Shown: one piece after another, positions 36,454 through 44,517 of the stretch
How the letters are laid out: each line of letters opens with the position of its first letter
Numbering within the stretch: the stretch's first letter is position 1
Assembly: GCF_902506065.1 (NCBI RefSeq)
Contig: NZ_LR732912.1
Location: 3,304,948 to 3,368,947, forward strand
Direction of reading: 5' to 3'
Length of the DNA stretch: 64,000 bases
Source of the DNA: Arthrobacter sp. 9V
GTDB lineage: Bacteria; Actinomycetota; Actinomycetes; Actinomycetales; Micrococcaceae
Program-made: the position numbers and the translations under genes
The notes under the pieces: model-generated
Seen by the model: only the letters and a program-made list of their open reading frames with translations
The model's database searches: none
Told to the model about the DNA's origin: nothing

Positions 36454-37005
36454 TCATGCGGGCAAGAGCAGCATCGCGGCGACCGCTCCGGCCAGCATGA
36501 AAGGGCCAAAGGGGATGGCCGAGCGCAGCGTTCCACGCCGGGCAATCAGGATGCCCACGCTCCACAGCCCTCCCAACAGGAAGGCGGCGAACGTTCCGGC
36601 AAAGACGTGGCTCCAGCCCAGATAGCCCAGGTAGAGACCCAACACGCCTGCCAGCTTTACGTCCCCGAATCCCATGCCGGGTGGATAAATGAGGCGCAGC
36701 ACAAAGTAGAACAACCACAGCACGGCTCCGCCGGACAGGACGCCCAGCCCGGGTATGCCAAAGAGCACAGCTGCTGCCGCGTCCTCCGTGGCTGAATCCC
36801 CGAAGGAAACCAAGATCGCCGCAGCCAGCAAAAGTACCCCCGCCACGGCATACGACGGGAACACGATGCGGTTGGGCAGCAGGTGGCTACGGACATCGAT
36901 GACCGTCAACCGCACGGCCATGACCACAAAGTACAGGCACGCCGCCAAGACGAGCCAAAAGCCCGGGAGGCTGTTGGTCCAGAGGTCTGAGAGTCGTGGG
37001 ATCAC
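36454..37005 (-). CDS. Short A24-type prepilin peptidase
   Basis: A 183-residue polytopic membrane aspartic protease of the TadV/PilD catalytic domain. The two active-site Asp motifs are present: VIDVRSHLLPNRIV after the first helix and GMGFGDVKLAG after the third. The N-terminal methyltransferase domain of classical PilD is missing, as usual in Tad-type or actinobacterial enzymes. It cleaves leaders of type IV pilin-like proteins; no pilin or secretion ATPase gene is in the window. The GTG start is supported by TAGCAT 6 nt upstream. Confidence 0.88.
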   Translation of the reverse strand: MIPRLSDLWTNSLPGFWLVLAACLYFVVMAVRLTVIDVRSHLLPNRIVFPSYAVAGVLLLAAAILVSFGDSATEDAAAAVLFGIPGLGVLSGGAVLWLFYFVLRLIYPPGMGFGDVKLAGVLGLYLGYLGWSHVFAGTFAAFLLGGLWSVGILIARRGTLRSAIPFGPFMLAGAVAAMLLLPA

Positions 37006-37011
37006 CTTCGG

Positions 37012-37017
37012 ATGCTA
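37012..37017 (-). promoter_or_regulatory. -10 element of the prepilin peptidase gene (leaderless)
   Basis: TAGCAT on the minus strand, 6 nt before the GTG at 37005; 37 bp from the divergent -10 of the next gene. Confidence 0.6.
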
Positions 37018-37054
37018 TCCCGCTTTGGCCTTCTGACCTGCTTGAACGCTTGGG

Positions 37055-37060
37055 TAAACT
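37055..37060 (+). promoter_or_regulatory. -10 element of the 37067 gene (leaderless)
   Basis: TAAACT, 6 nt before the ATG at 37067. Confidence 0.6.
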
Positions 37061-37066
37061 GTGGAT

Positions 37067-37828
37067 ATGGGGCGATACAGCGCAGATGGACCGGGTTTTG
37101 ACTTGTCCTCCACATTCCGCAATCTTTGCCGCTCTTCCCCGTGGAAGTGGACCAGCCTCCGCTTCGAGTATCTTGAACGGCCCGCATCCGGCGCAGCGAT
37201 CGTCCGGGCATGGCTCCGGCGCCCGGGTGCACTGCGCCTTGAAACCCCGGACGGCCGGCTTCTGCACAGCACCACCGGAATCAATGATTCCCGAGACGAT
37301 CTTTACGTCAGTTCCACGCGCCGTTCATGGCTGCTTCCGGCCCACTTGGTCACCCCGGTATACGACGACGCCGGCCTGGTGCGCCGACGCCCTGAGGCCG
37401 CGTACGGGGAGCCTTCCTTTGGTAACGGACGCCTCGCAGCCGCGCTCGATCCCGTGGAACTTGCAGGCAAGGCTCCGGTCCCCTTGGAATTTCCGGATAC
37501 CAACCCTGTGTTCCTTGAGCCACCGCGCGAGGTGGACCATGAGGGCCGTTTGGCCTTGGAAACAATCGTCACGCCAAGCCGGACATACGTCGCCTCAGAT
37601 CCGTCCCAGCCGTTGGCCCATCCCGGCCGGACGCTGATCAGAATAGACGCCGGCACGGGGGTTTGCGTGGCCAGCCAGAGCCTTGACGGCGATTCATCAG
37701 GCAAGGGTCACTGGCTCAAGATCCTTGCAGTGGACGAGTACATGTTGGATGACCTCTTCGTAGCGGAGTCGATGAATCTCACGGACGTCCGCCGCCACAT
37801 CTCCTGGGATATCGGCCCCGCAGCCTAA
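37067..37828 (+). CDS. Conserved-looking hypothetical protein
   Basis: 253 residues that I do not recognise. It is soluble, has no signal peptide or membrane helix, and reads as a beta-rich protein. Notable stretches are WKWTSLRFEYLERPASGAAI near the start, LVTPVYDDAGLVRRRPEAAYG in the middle, and a C-terminal half with RTLIRIDAGTGVCVASQSLDG and ILAVDEYMLDDLFV. Codon choice is like its neighbours, so recent transfer is not suggested. The ATG at 37067 is chosen over a GTG 6 nt upstream because of the -10 spacing. The divergent partner is the prepilin peptidase gene, with which it shares a short control region. Confidence 0.75.
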   Translation: MGRYSADGPGFDLSSTFRNLCRSSPWKWTSLRFEYLERPASGAAIVRAWLRRPGALRLETPDGRLLHSTTGINDSRDDLYVSSTRRSWLLPAHLVTPVYDDAGLVRRRPEAAYGEPSFGNGRLAAALDPVELAGKAPVPLEFPDTNPVFLEPPREVDHEGRLALETIVTPSRTYVASDPSQPLAHPGRTLIRIDAGTGVCVASQSLDGDSSGKGHWLKILAVDEYMLDDLFVAESMNLTDVRRHISWDIGPAA

Positions 37829-37880
37829 ACACCCCCGGGAGCCCCCTACGATGTGACTCGCGTGGCTCCCCCTGCCGGGC

Positions 37881-37886
37881 TAAGCT
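37881..37886 (+). promoter_or_regulatory. -10 element of the GNAT gene at 37893 (leaderless)
   Basis: TAAGCT, 6 nt before the ATG; the same hexamer and spacing as fumC. Confidence 0.6.
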
Positions 37887-37892
37887 ACGGCG

Positions 37893-38537
37893 ATGACATC
37901 GCTGGCAGAAGTTTGGCCCCCGTTCGGACTCACCCTTAACACTCCGAGGCTGACCCTCCGTCCCGTTCTTGACGAAGACATCGCTTCGGCCGTAGCGGCG
38001 GCGCGTTCGGGCATACACCAACCGGGTAAGAGCCCGTTCAGCATGCCGTGGGCGGAACTTCCGGACGACGAACTCGCACCGAACATGGCCCAGTGGTACT
38101 GGCGTTGCCGGGCCAACTTCACCAAGGAGTCCTGGACCCTCCTCCTCGGAGTTTGGAACGACGACGAATTCCTTGGAGTCCAGGACATCGGCGCCAAAAA
38201 CTTCAGCACCCTCAAGACAGTCAGCACGGGCTCTTGGCTGAAGCAAGCCGCGCAGGGCCGCGGCATCGGCAAGGAGATGCGCGCCGCCGTCGTGAGCTTC
38301 GCTTTTGATTACTTGGGCGCCGAAGTGGCCGAGTCCGAAGCAGCAATCTGGAATCAACAGTCCCTGGGCGTTTCCACCAGCCTCGGTTATGAAACAAACG
38401 GCATCTTCCGCCACGCTTGGGGCGAGAAGGTAGAGGAAGTCCAAGGAGTCCGCCTCACCCCCGCCACCTTCAAACGCCCCGACTGGCCCCTCAAAGTCCA
38501 AGGCAACGAAGAGCTGAAAACCTACCTCGGGCTCTAA
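37893..38537 (+). CDS. GNAT family N-acetyltransferase
   Basis: A 214-residue acetyltransferase of the RimJ/RimL type: NTPRLTLRPVLDEDIAS begins the fold, SWLKQAAQGRGIGKEMRAAVVSFAFDYLG is motif A with the acetyl-CoA pyrophosphate loop (QGRGIG), and SEAAIWNQQSLGVSTSLGYETNG is motif B. Substrate could be a protein N-terminus, an antibiotic or a small amine. A bidirectional terminator at 38598 separates it from phoH. Confidence 0.88.
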   Translation: MTSLAEVWPPFGLTLNTPRLTLRPVLDEDIASAVAAARSGIHQPGKSPFSMPWAELPDDELAPNMAQWYWRCRANFTKESWTLLLGVWNDDEFLGVQDIGAKNFSTLKTVSTGSWLKQAAQGRGIGKEMRAAVVSFAFDYLGAEVAESEAAIWNQQSLGVSTSLGYETNGIFRHAWGEKVEEVQGVRLTPATFKRPDWPLKVQGNEELKTYLGL

Positions 38538-38597
38538 CCGCACTGGAAGCATCAGCGAGGCGGCGGTCTCCCGGGAAGGAGCGCATCGCGACGCATC

Positions 38598-38632
38598 GGA
38601 CCCCGAAGGTCGCCCAGCGACCTTCGGGGTCC
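38598..38632. terminator. Bidirectional terminator between the GNAT and phoH-like genes
   Basis: GGACCCCGAAGGTCGC (38598-38613) pairs perfectly with 38617-38632 around CCA, then TTTGCGG. It serves two convergent genes. Confidence 0.8.
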
Positions 38633-38701
38633 TTTGCGGTGTGTCTAAGCGACGGCGGGAGGCCGTTGCCGCGCGGTGGTAACCACCGTGCAGCAGCGAA
38701 C

Positions 38702-40096
38702 CTAGATTTCGGCCCCTTCGAGCAGCTCCGTCACCAGGGCAGCAATCGGCGACCGCTCGGAGCGGGTCAGCGTGATGTGCCCGAACAGCGGGTGGCCTTT
38801 GAGCGTTTCCACTACTGCGGCGACGCCGTCGTGCCGTCCCACGCGGAGGTTATCGCGCTGCGCGACGTCGTGGGTGAGGACTATTTTGGAGTTTTGTCCA
38901 ATGCGGCTCATGACGGTGAGGAGGACATTTTTCTCGAGTGACTGTGCCTCGTCCACGATCACGAAGGCGTCGTGGAGCGATCGTCCACGGATGTGGGTCA
39001 GGGGCAGGACTTCGAGCATGCCCCGGTCCATGACTTCTTCCACGACTTCCTGACTGACCAGTGCCCCGAGGGTGTCGAACACTGCCTGCGCCCAAGGGTT
39101 CATCTTTTCCGATTCCGAGCCGGGGAGGTATCCGAGCTCCTGGCCGCCTACTGCGTATAGGGGGCGGAACACCACTACTTTGCGGTGTTCCTGGCGTTCC
39201 AGGACGGCTTCGAGGCCCGCGCAGAGGGCGAGTGCGGACTTACCCGTGCCGGCGCGCCCACCGATGGAGACGATCCCCACGGCGGGGTCCATGAGGAGGT
39301 CAATGGCCAGCCGTTGTTCTGCTGAGCGTCCGTGGAGTCCGAAGACGTCCCGGTCGCCTTTGACGAGGCGGACTTGCTTGTCTGCCCCTACGCGCCCCAA
39401 CGCAGACCCGCGGTTGGAGAGAAGAACCAGTCCCGTGTTGACGGGCAGTTCTGCAGCGGCGGGAATGAAGGCGGGTTCGTGGCCGTAGAGGGTGGTGATT
39501 TCCTCTTCGGTTGCATCCACTTCGGCCATCCCGGTCCAGCCGGAGTCTTTGACCAGTTCATTGCGGTACTCGTCGGCTTGCAGTCCCATAGCGGAGGCTT
39601 TGACGCGCATGGGCAGGTCTTTGGAGACGACGGTGACGTTGTGGCCTTCATTGGCCAGGTTCTTGGCAACAGCCAGGATGCGGCTGTCATTGTCGCCTCC
39701 ACGGAACCCTGCGGGCAGCACTTCCGGGGAGATGTGGTTCATTTCCACCCGGAGCATTCCACCGTCCTTCCCGATCGGGATGGAGTGGTCCAGTCCGCCG
39801 TGTTCGATTCTGAGGTCGTCCAGGAGCCTCAAGGCTTTTCGGGCGAAGTAACCCAGCTCGGGGTCGTGGCGTTTTCCTTCCAGTTCGCTGATGACCACGA
39901 TCGGCACGATCACTTCGTGTTCGGCGAAGCGCAACAGCGCGTGGGGATCGGATAGAAGGACGGATGTATCGATCACGTAGCTGCGGCCAGCGGCGGATGG
40001 TGTGGTCCGCGCTTTTTGTGGGACCCGCTTGGCGCGAGAGGTAGCTGCACTTTCCCCGTCGGAAACCATTGCGGGCAGTTGCTCAGAAATAGCCAC
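38702..40096 (-). CDS. PhoH family protein with N-terminal PIN domain
   Basis: 464 residues. The PIN nuclease domain begins at [17 protein letters not shown] (about 41-57) with acidic residues also in [10 protein letters not shown]. The PhoH ATPase domain has Walker A GRAGTGKS at 280-287 and Walker [16 protein letters not shown]-PhoH (PhoH2) proteins are ATP-dependent RNA helicase/RNases in mycobacteria. The GTG at 40096 is preferred because GGAG lies five bases upstream; longer frames to 40366 run through the palindromic control region. Active-site acidic residues appear intact. Confidence 0.93.
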   Translation of the reverse strand: MAISEQLPAMVSDGESAATSRAKRVPQKARTTPSAAGRSYVIDTSVLLSDPHALLRFAEHEVIVPIVVISELEGKRHDPELGYFARKALRLLDDLRIEHGGLDHSIPIGKDGGMLRVEMNHISPEVLPAGFRGGDNDSRILAVAKNLANEGHNVTVVSKDLPMRVKASAMGLQADEYRNELVKDSGWTGMAEVDATEEEITTLYGHEPAFIPAAAELPVNTGLVLLSNRGSALGRVGADKQVRLVKGDRDVFGLHGRSAEQRLAIDLLMDPAVGIVSIGGRAGTGKSALALCAGLEAVLERQEHRKVVVFRPLYAVGGQELGYLPGSESEKMNPWAQAVFDTLGALVSQEVVEEVMDRGMLEVLPLTHIRGRSLHDAFVIVDEAQSLEKNVLLTVMSRIGQNSKIVLTHDVAQRDNLRVGRHDGVAAVVETLKGHPLFGHITLTRSERSPIAALVTELLEGAEI

Positions 40097-40213
40097 ATCG
40101 ACTCCAGCCCCGGGCAGTTCGCCCGGCCTAATGGTGAAGCGGCTCGGCCGGAAGGCCGGGCGTGGCCTCCCATGTAACTGGTGCGATAGTCCGCTCCATA
40201 TACTGGCCTCCCC

Positions 40214-40258
40214 GATCAGCGGGCGGTTTTGCCTGCTGATGGGATTAACGTAATCCCA
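40214..40258. promoter_or_regulatory. Hairpin plus 19-bp palindrome between uppS and the phoH-like gene
   Basis: ATCAGCGGGC and GCCTGCTGAT (40214-40239) form an imperfect hairpin. Immediately beside it TGGGATTA-ACG-TAATCCCA (40240-40258) is a perfect palindrome with 8-bp arms. The hairpin could end uppS transcription; the palindrome has the look of a protein-binding site. It lies in a 238-bp gap in which I see no other gene. Confidence 0.6.
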
Positions 40259-40334
40259 CTCACAGAAAATTCCGCAACGTGAGTCGGCAAGTCGCATTGC
40301 CAGCAGATTAATTCCTCGTGAACCGGGGCGGCGA

Positions 40335-41096
40335 TTACGTGCCGAAGCGGCGCTGGCGCCCGGCATAGTCCCTGAGCGCCCGCAGGAAATCGACCTTGCG
40401 GAACGCGGGCCAGAGGGCTTCGCAGAAGTAGAACTCGCTGTAGGCGCTCTGCCACATCAGGAAGCCGGAGAGCCGCTGCTCGCCTGAGGTGCGGATGACG
40501 AGGTCCGGATCGGGTTGGCCACGCGTGTAAAGGAACCTTGAGATGTCGTCCACTGAAAGTTCATCTGCGACCTCGGACATCTTGCGTCCCTTTGCGTCGG
40601 CGTCGTGGAGGAGTTCCCTCACGGCGTCGACGATTTCACGGCGTCCGCCGTAGCCCACGGCCACGTTCACGTGGATCTTTTCATGAACGGGGGTGCGGGC
40701 GGTCAGTTTGTTGAGCCGTTCAGCGAGGTAGTCCGGCAGGAGTTCCGGTGCGCCCATGGCGTGCACGGAAACGTCTTCGTCTTCGTCGAGCCGGTCCATG
40801 GTGTTGGCGATGATGCCCATGAGGAGGTCCAGTTCTTCACCGGAGCGGCTCATATTGTCCGTGGAGAGCATGTAGAGGGTTACTACTTTGACGCCGAGTT
40901 CCTGGCACCAGCCGAGGAATTCGTGAATTTTGTCTGCGCCGGCTTGGTGTCCTTGGCTGGTGGGTGCGTTGAACTGCCGTGCCCAACGACGGTTCCCGTC
41001 CACCATGACGCCAATATGGCCGGGGATTCTGTCTTGTTTGAGGGAGCGCAGCAACTTGCGCTCGTAGAAGCCGTAGAGGAAACCGGGCAGCTCCAC
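40335..41096 (-). CDS. uppS: Isoprenyl diphosphate synthase, cis-type (UppS)
   Basis: A 253-residue cis-prenyltransferase elongating farnesyl or geranyl diphosphate to the polyprenyl carrier used for peptidoglycan and glycan export. The substrate Asp33 lies in [41 protein letters not shown] and [29 protein letters not shown] are family blocks. I chose the GTG at 41096, preceded by AGGTGAG; an ATG at 41141 lies only 3 nt after a -10-like TAGCCT and so probably before or at the transcript start. Supplies the lipid carrier for GtrA, LCP and glycosyltransferases. Confidence 0.94.
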   Translation of the reverse strand: MELPGFLYGFYERKLLRSLKQDRIPGHIGVMVDGNRRWARQFNAPTSQGHQAGADKIHEFLGWCQELGVKVVTLYMLSTDNMSRSGEELDLLMGIIANTMDRLDEDEDVSVHAMGAPELLPDYLAERLNKLTARTPVHEKIHVNVAVGYGGRREIVDAVRELLHDADAKGRKMSEVADELSVDDISRFLYTRGQPDPDLVIRTSGEQRLSGFLMWQSAYSEFYFCEALWPAFRKVDFLRALRDYAGRQRRFGT

Positions 41097-41204
41097 CGGA
41101 CTCTCACCTGACTTCCTTGCTTGTACGACGACGGCGCACATCCAAGGCTACCGTCCCGAACTGCCGGGCCGGTGCAGTCACCGGTCAAATTCGCCCTACT
41201 ATTT

Positions 41205-41238
41205 GTTACCAATGGGTAACTTACCGAAACGTAAGTTA
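41205..41238 (+). promoter_or_regulatory. Two overlapping inverted repeats upstream of the hemolysin III gene
   Basis: GTTACC-AATG-GGTAAC (41205-41220) and TAACTTAC-CGAAAC-GTAAGTTA (41217-41238) overlap by 4 nt and end just at the -10 TATTCT. They look like sites for one or two regulators of this gene, and lie in the region shared with the divergent uppS gene. Confidence 0.6.
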
Positions 41239-41242
41239 TTCT
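41237..41242 (+). promoter_or_regulatory. -10 element of the hemolysin III-like gene (leaderless)
   Basis: TATTCT, 6 nt before the ATG at 41249; no ribosome binding site. Confidence 0.65.
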
Positions 41243-41248
41243 TGTCCC

Positions 41249-41890
41249 ATGGCTGAGCTCCTCGAAACCAAGCCCCTCTGGCGTGGCTGGATCCACGCCG
41301 TCGCTGCCCCTTTTGCACTCGCGGCAGGGATTGTCCTGGTGACCGTGGCCCCTACCCCCGACCGCAAAATCACCTTAGCTATCTATGCCGTAACGGGCTT
41401 CCTGCTGTTTGGAGTCAGCGCCGTTTACCATCGGGGCAACTGGTCCCCGAAGGTCCGGATGCTGCTCAAACGGCTGGACCATACCAACATCATGCTGGTG
41501 ATCGCCGGGAGCTATACGCCCCTGGCATGGTCGTTGCTGGAGCGCTCACAGGCGGTGACCCTGCTCTGGCTGGTGTGGTCCGGCGCCATAGTGGGCGTTC
41601 TCTTCCGGATTTTATGGACACACGCGCCCCGCTGGCTCTACGTACCGGTGTACATCGCACTGGGCTGCGGCGCACTGTTCTATCTTCCCCAGTTCTTCGC
41701 CGCCAACGCCCCGGCCGCCATACTCATCTGCGTCGGCGGCGCACTGTACATCGCAGGCGCGGTGTTCTACGCCATCAAGAAACCGAACTTCAGCCTCCGG
41801 CACTTCGGCTTCCACGAACTCTTCCACGCCTTTACCGTGCTGGCGTTCGCCGCGCACTTCGCGGCCATCATGATGGCAGTGCTGAGCTAA
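41249..41890 (+). CDS. Hemolysin III (PAQR/YqfA) family membrane protein
   Basis: A 213-residue protein with seven transmembrane segments. The HlyIII/PAQR signature residues are visible: SAVYHRG with its Ser and His after helix 2, RLDHTNIMLVIAGSYTPL with the Asp-His pair, and the C-terminal FGFHELFHAFTVLAFAAHF with the metal-site His residues. PAQR-fold proteins are zinc-dependent hydrolase-like; the bacterial role is unclear despite the name. The true start is the ATG at 41249, fixed by the leaderless promoter; upstream codons in frame cross the operator region. Confidence 0.92.
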   Translation: MAELLETKPLWRGWIHAVAAPFALAAGIVLVTVAPTPDRKITLAIYAVTGFLLFGVSAVYHRGNWSPKVRMLLKRLDHTNIMLVIAGSYTPLAWSLLERSQAVTLLWLVWSGAIVGVLFRILWTHAPRWLYVPVYIALGCGALFYLPQFFAANAPAAILICVGGALYIAGAVFYAIKKPNFSLRHFGFHELFHAFTVLAFAAHFAAIMMAVLS

Positions 41891-41940
41891 GGCTCCGGCT
41901 TGTCACCGGCGGTTCCGGACAGATCAGCGGTTCCGCGCGT

Positions 41941-42231
41941 TCAGCGGGCGCGGGGAGCGCCGTCGTCGTCGTTATCAGCAGAGTTGCCTTCCCCTGCAGT
42001 GTCGCCCGCCTCGGCTGCCAGGCGCCCCTCCTCCACCTGTGCGCGATAGCGGACGCGGCGGATCCTGCGAACCATATCCACGATCAAGAACGTGGTCAGA
42101 ATCACAATGAAGGCCGTCAGGACGAAGCCCCATGTCCCGGGCGTCACCTGATCCTCGGACAGGCCGGGCCGCAGCGTGCCCGTGGGATCGGGCGACGGAG
42201 TGACGGTCAGGGCAAGAATCAAGTGATGCAC
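41941..42231 (-). CDS. Small single-helix membrane protein downstream of mca
   Basis: A 96-residue hypothetical protein starting at a GTG with GAAGG seven bases upstream. Its N-terminal half has a Pro/Thr-rich outer segment, then a transmembrane helix (about residues 35-55, TWGFVLTAFIVILTTFLIVDMV), and a cytosolic tail that is first basic (RRIRRVRYRAQ) and then acidic. I do not know its function. It follows mca on the same strand by 104 nt and may be co-transcribed. A similar small membrane protein beside mca occurs in related actinobacteria to my recollection. Confidence 0.7.
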   Translation of the reverse strand: MHHLILALTVTPSPDPTGTLRPGLSEDQVTPGTWGFVLTAFIVILTTFLIVDMVRRIRRVRYRAQVEEGRLAAEAGDTAGEGNSADNDDDGAPRAR

Positions 42232-42335
42232 TTTCAAACCTTCTATGGGAGCTGATGCGTGCCGTCCGGCAGCGCGTGGCCGTATGCCGGCCGGCCTCAC
42301 GGCAATTTCTACGAGCGATAGAAACTACCGCTTTC

Positions 42336-43241
42336 CTATCTTATCCCCGCGAAGAGATCCTTCTCCGGCAGCTCGGAAGGGACGTTGGACTTGATCAGGG
42401 TGTAGTCCTCCCAAGGCCAGGCCGTCCGTTGCAGATCCGGGGATACTGCGAAGAAGAAGCCAAGGGGGTCAATCTGCGTCCGGTGTGCACGCAGCGCGTC
42501 ATCCCGGGCTTCAAAGAAGTCACCGCAATCAACCTGGGTGGTGGTCTGGTGTCCTGCCCCCGGTGGAGTGTGACCTTCTGCGTCGGCTTCCAGCCAGGCA
42601 GCAAGCCGTTCGGCGTACGGGGACTGCAAGCCGGCTTCTTCCAACGCGAAATGCAGCGCACGGAAGCGCTCCGGTCTGAAGGCGCGGTCGTAGTAGAGCT
42701 TGCCGGGAGTCCACGGTTCACCCATGCCGGGGTACCGTCCAGGATCGCCTGCAGCCTCAAAGGCTTCAACCGCAACCTTGTGGGCCATGATGTGGTCCGG
42801 GTGCGGGTAGCCCCCGTTTTCGTCATAGCTGAGGATGACGTGAGGCTTGAAGTTGCGGACCAGCCGGACCAAGGGTGCCGTGGCCCGCTCCAGTGGCTGC
42901 AAGGCGAAGCATCCCGGCGGCAACGGCGGGAGGGGGTCGCCTTCGGGAAGACCTGAGTCCACAAAGCCCAGCCAACGCTGTTGGATTCCAAGAACGGCGG
43001 CGGCATTGGCCATCTCAAGGCGCCGGGCGCCGGCCATGTCCCGCTTGGGGTGGGGCGCCTCTTCCATGGCGGGGTTCTGGATGTCGCCGCGCGAACCGTC
43101 CGTGCAGGTGGCAACCATGACGTCCACTCCGGCAGCGGCGTACATCGCCATGGTTGCTGCGCCCTTGCTGGACTCATCGTCCGGATGGGCGTGGACGGCG
43201 AGCAGCCGCAGCTGCTGGTCGGAACTGCTGGACGCTGTCAC
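42336..43241 (-). CDS. mca: Mycothiol S-conjugate amidase
   Basis: A 301-residue zinc hydrolase cleaving mycothiol S-conjugates into a mercapturic acid for export and glucosaminyl-inositol, part of detoxification. The LmbE-fold zinc motifs are AHPDDE (18-23) and HPDH (147-150). TCTDGSRGDIQNPAM and PGxGHQTTTQVDCGDFFEARDDALRAHRTQIDP are diagnostic of Mca; MshB differs in the C-terminal part. The GTG has GAGGAG seven bases upstream. Its presence shows the organism makes mycothiol, an actinobacterial marker. Confidence 0.93.
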   Translation of the reverse strand: MTASSSSDQQLRLLAVHAHPDDESSKGAATMAMYAAAGVDVMVATCTDGSRGDIQNPAMEEAPHPKRDMAGARRLEMANAAAVLGIQQRWLGFVDSGLPEGDPLPPLPPGCFALQPLERATAPLVRLVRNFKPHVILSYDENGGYPHPDHIMAHKVAVEAFEAAGDPGRYPGMGEPWTPGKLYYDRAFRPERFRALHFALEEAGLQSPYAERLAAWLEADAEGHTPPGAGHQTTTQVDCGDFFEARDDALRAHRTQIDPLGFFFAVSPDLQRTAWPWEDYTLIKSNVPSELPEKDLFAGIR

Positions 43242-43303
43242 GTGACGGCTCCTCTTTCATGGATCGAGCTTTGGTGGCGGTGCTGGGGCGCCGGGATCGG
43301 CAC

Positions 43304-43309
43304 TAAACT
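43304..43309 (+). promoter_or_regulatory. -10 element of the DUF4307 gene (leaderless)
   Basis: TAAACT, 6 nt before the GTG at 43316. Confidence 0.6.
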
Positions 43310-43315
43310 GGATGG

Positions 43316-43774
43316 GTGACTTCAGAGGACCTATCGGCCACCCAAGTACCGGCAAGCTCCAGCCTAGCCAATCGTTACGGCGGTCAAAAGCGCGCCATGA
43401 CGCGCAAGACCAAGCGGAACATCGTCGTCGGCGCCCTGGTCCTTGGGATTGGGTTCGCCGCTTACGTGGCAACGGGCTCCGCCCAAGCTCCTGTCACGTT
43501 CAAGGACATTGGTTACAGCACCGTGGACGACACCCAGGCAGAGGTTGACTACCAGGTCACTAAATACCCCGGCGCCACAGCCAAATGTGCCATAAAGGCC
43601 TTGGATTCCAAGTTCGCGGTGGTGGGCTGGAAAGTAGTGGAAATCGGGCCCAACGATCCCCAGGATGATCCCGACGGCGGCAGCACCACCATGCAGCGGA
43701 CTGTCCTCAGGACCGAATCCCCGGCCGTCTCCGGAGTGGTGGATAACTGCTGGATCGTGGACAGCGGCAAATAA
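43316..43774 (+). CDS. DUF4307 family membrane protein
   Basis: A 152-residue actinobacterial protein: NRYGGQKRAMTRKTKRNIVVGALVLGIGFAAYVA gives the cytosolic lead and single transmembrane helix (about 36-54). The extracytoplasmic domain contains VTFKDIGYSTVDDTQAEVDYQVTKYPGATAKCAIKAL and a second Cys near the end (DNCWIVD) that could form a disulfide. Function unknown. It is the usual neighbour of mca and greA in actinobacteria. The GTG start lies 6 nt after the -10 element. Confidence 0.87.
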   Translation: MTSEDLSATQVPASSSLANRYGGQKRAMTRKTKRNIVVGALVLGIGFAAYVATGSAQAPVTFKDIGYSTVDDTQAEVDYQVTKYPGATAKCAIKALDSKFAVVGWKVVEIGPNDPQDDPDGGSTTMQRTVLRTESPAVSGVVDNCWIVDSGK

Positions 43775-43802
43775 CAGGCGTGTGAGCGAGGACTCATCCG
43801 GT

Positions 43803-43831
43803 TTGGGTTCGTCCAAAGGATTTACTACAAT
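43803..43831 (+). promoter_or_regulatory. Probable greA promoter
   Basis: -35 TTGGGT (43803-43808), 17-nt spacer, -10 TACAAT (43826-43831). The predicted start near 43838 gives a leader of about 90 nt that contains the terminator hairpin at 43845-43899. Confidence 0.6.
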
Positions 43832-43844
43832 GGATGAAACCTTC

Positions 43845-43899
43845 ACCCCGTTAAGTTGGTTACTGGATTCACGAGTGGCCAACTCGGCGGGGTCTTTTT
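43845..43899 (+). terminator. Intrinsic terminator in the greA leader (possible attenuator)
   Basis: ACCCCG (43845-43850) pairs with CGGGGT (43888-43893); GTTGG (43855-43859) with CCAAC (43879-43883); ACT (43862-43864) with AGT (43874-43876). G-T wobbles and one A-C mismatch fill in a stem of about 20 positions with a 9-nt loop, followed by C and TTTTT (43895-43899). It ends 15 nt before the greA ribosome binding site. Confidence 0.75.
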
Positions 43900-43926
43900 G
43901 CATTGTCAGATCTAGAGGAGAAATCC

Positions 43927-44421
43927 GTGTCTACCACCAATAGCGCCACTGCGGCTTGGCTTACCCAGGAAGCTTTCGACCGCTTGCAGGCTGAGCTGGA
44001 CCACCTTTCCGGCGCTGGCCGGGCGGAAATCGTCCAGAAGATCGAAGCTGCCCGCCAGGAAGGCGACCTCAAGGAAAACGGCGGATACCACGCCGCCAAG
44101 GAAGAGCAGGGCAAGATCGAGGCCCGCATCCGCCAGCTCACCGCGCTCCTGCGTGATGCCCACGTGGGCGAGGCTCCTGCCGATGACGGAATCGTCGAGC
44201 CCGGCATGCTGGTTGTTGCCCGCATCGCCGGTGACGAAGAGACGTTCCTGCTGGGCTCCCGCGAAATCGCCGGAGACTCCGATCTTGATGTCTTCAGCGA
44301 AAAATCGCCCCTTGGTGCCGCCATCATTGGCCACAAGGAAGGCGACAGCCTGAGCTACGTCGCCCCCAACGGCAAGGAAATCCCGGTGGAGATCGTCTCC
44401 GCCAAGCCCTACGCCGCCTAA
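43927..44421 (+). CDS. greA: Transcription elongation factor GreA
   Basis: 164 residues. The N-terminal coiled coil runs from about 10 to 80 (AWLTQEAFDRLQAELDHLSG onward), with the acidic tip in EGDLKENGGYHAAKEEQG carrying the two residues that enter the RNA polymerase secondary channel. The C-terminal FKBP-like domain ends with SPLGAAIIGHKEGDSLSYVAPNG. It rescues backtracked RNA polymerase by stimulating transcript cleavage. The GTG has AGAGGAG seven bases upstream. A terminator-like hairpin in its leader suggests control by attenuation. A strong terminator follows the gene. Confidence 0.96.
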   Translation: MSTTNSATAAWLTQEAFDRLQAELDHLSGAGRAEIVQKIEAARQEGDLKENGGYHAAKEEQGKIEARIRQLTALLRDAHVGEAPADDGIVEPGMLVVARIAGDEETFLLGSREIAGDSDLDVFSEKSPLGAAIIGHKEGDSLSYVAPNGKEIPVEIVSAKPYAA

Positions 44422-44450
44422 GCAACGGCTCATCAGGCCTGAATTCACGA

Positions 44451-44488
44451 CGCCGGTCCACCCCTTCCCGGGGTGGGCCGGCGTTTTT
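44451..44488 (+). terminator. greA terminator
   Basis: CGCCGGTCCACCCC (44451-44464) pairs with GGGGTGGGCCGGCG (44470-44483) with one wobble, loop TTCCC, then TTTTT. Confidence 0.9.
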
Positions 44489-44517
44489 CGTGTGCGCACC
44501 CAACTGGGTCGCATTCA

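Noticed and set aside
43834..43854. Six-codon leader frame (MKPSPR) in front of the greA terminator, as for a translation-coupled attenuator
   Set aside because: Its ATG lies about 4 nt before the predicted transcription start, it has no ribosome binding site, and its codons show no regulatory bias.
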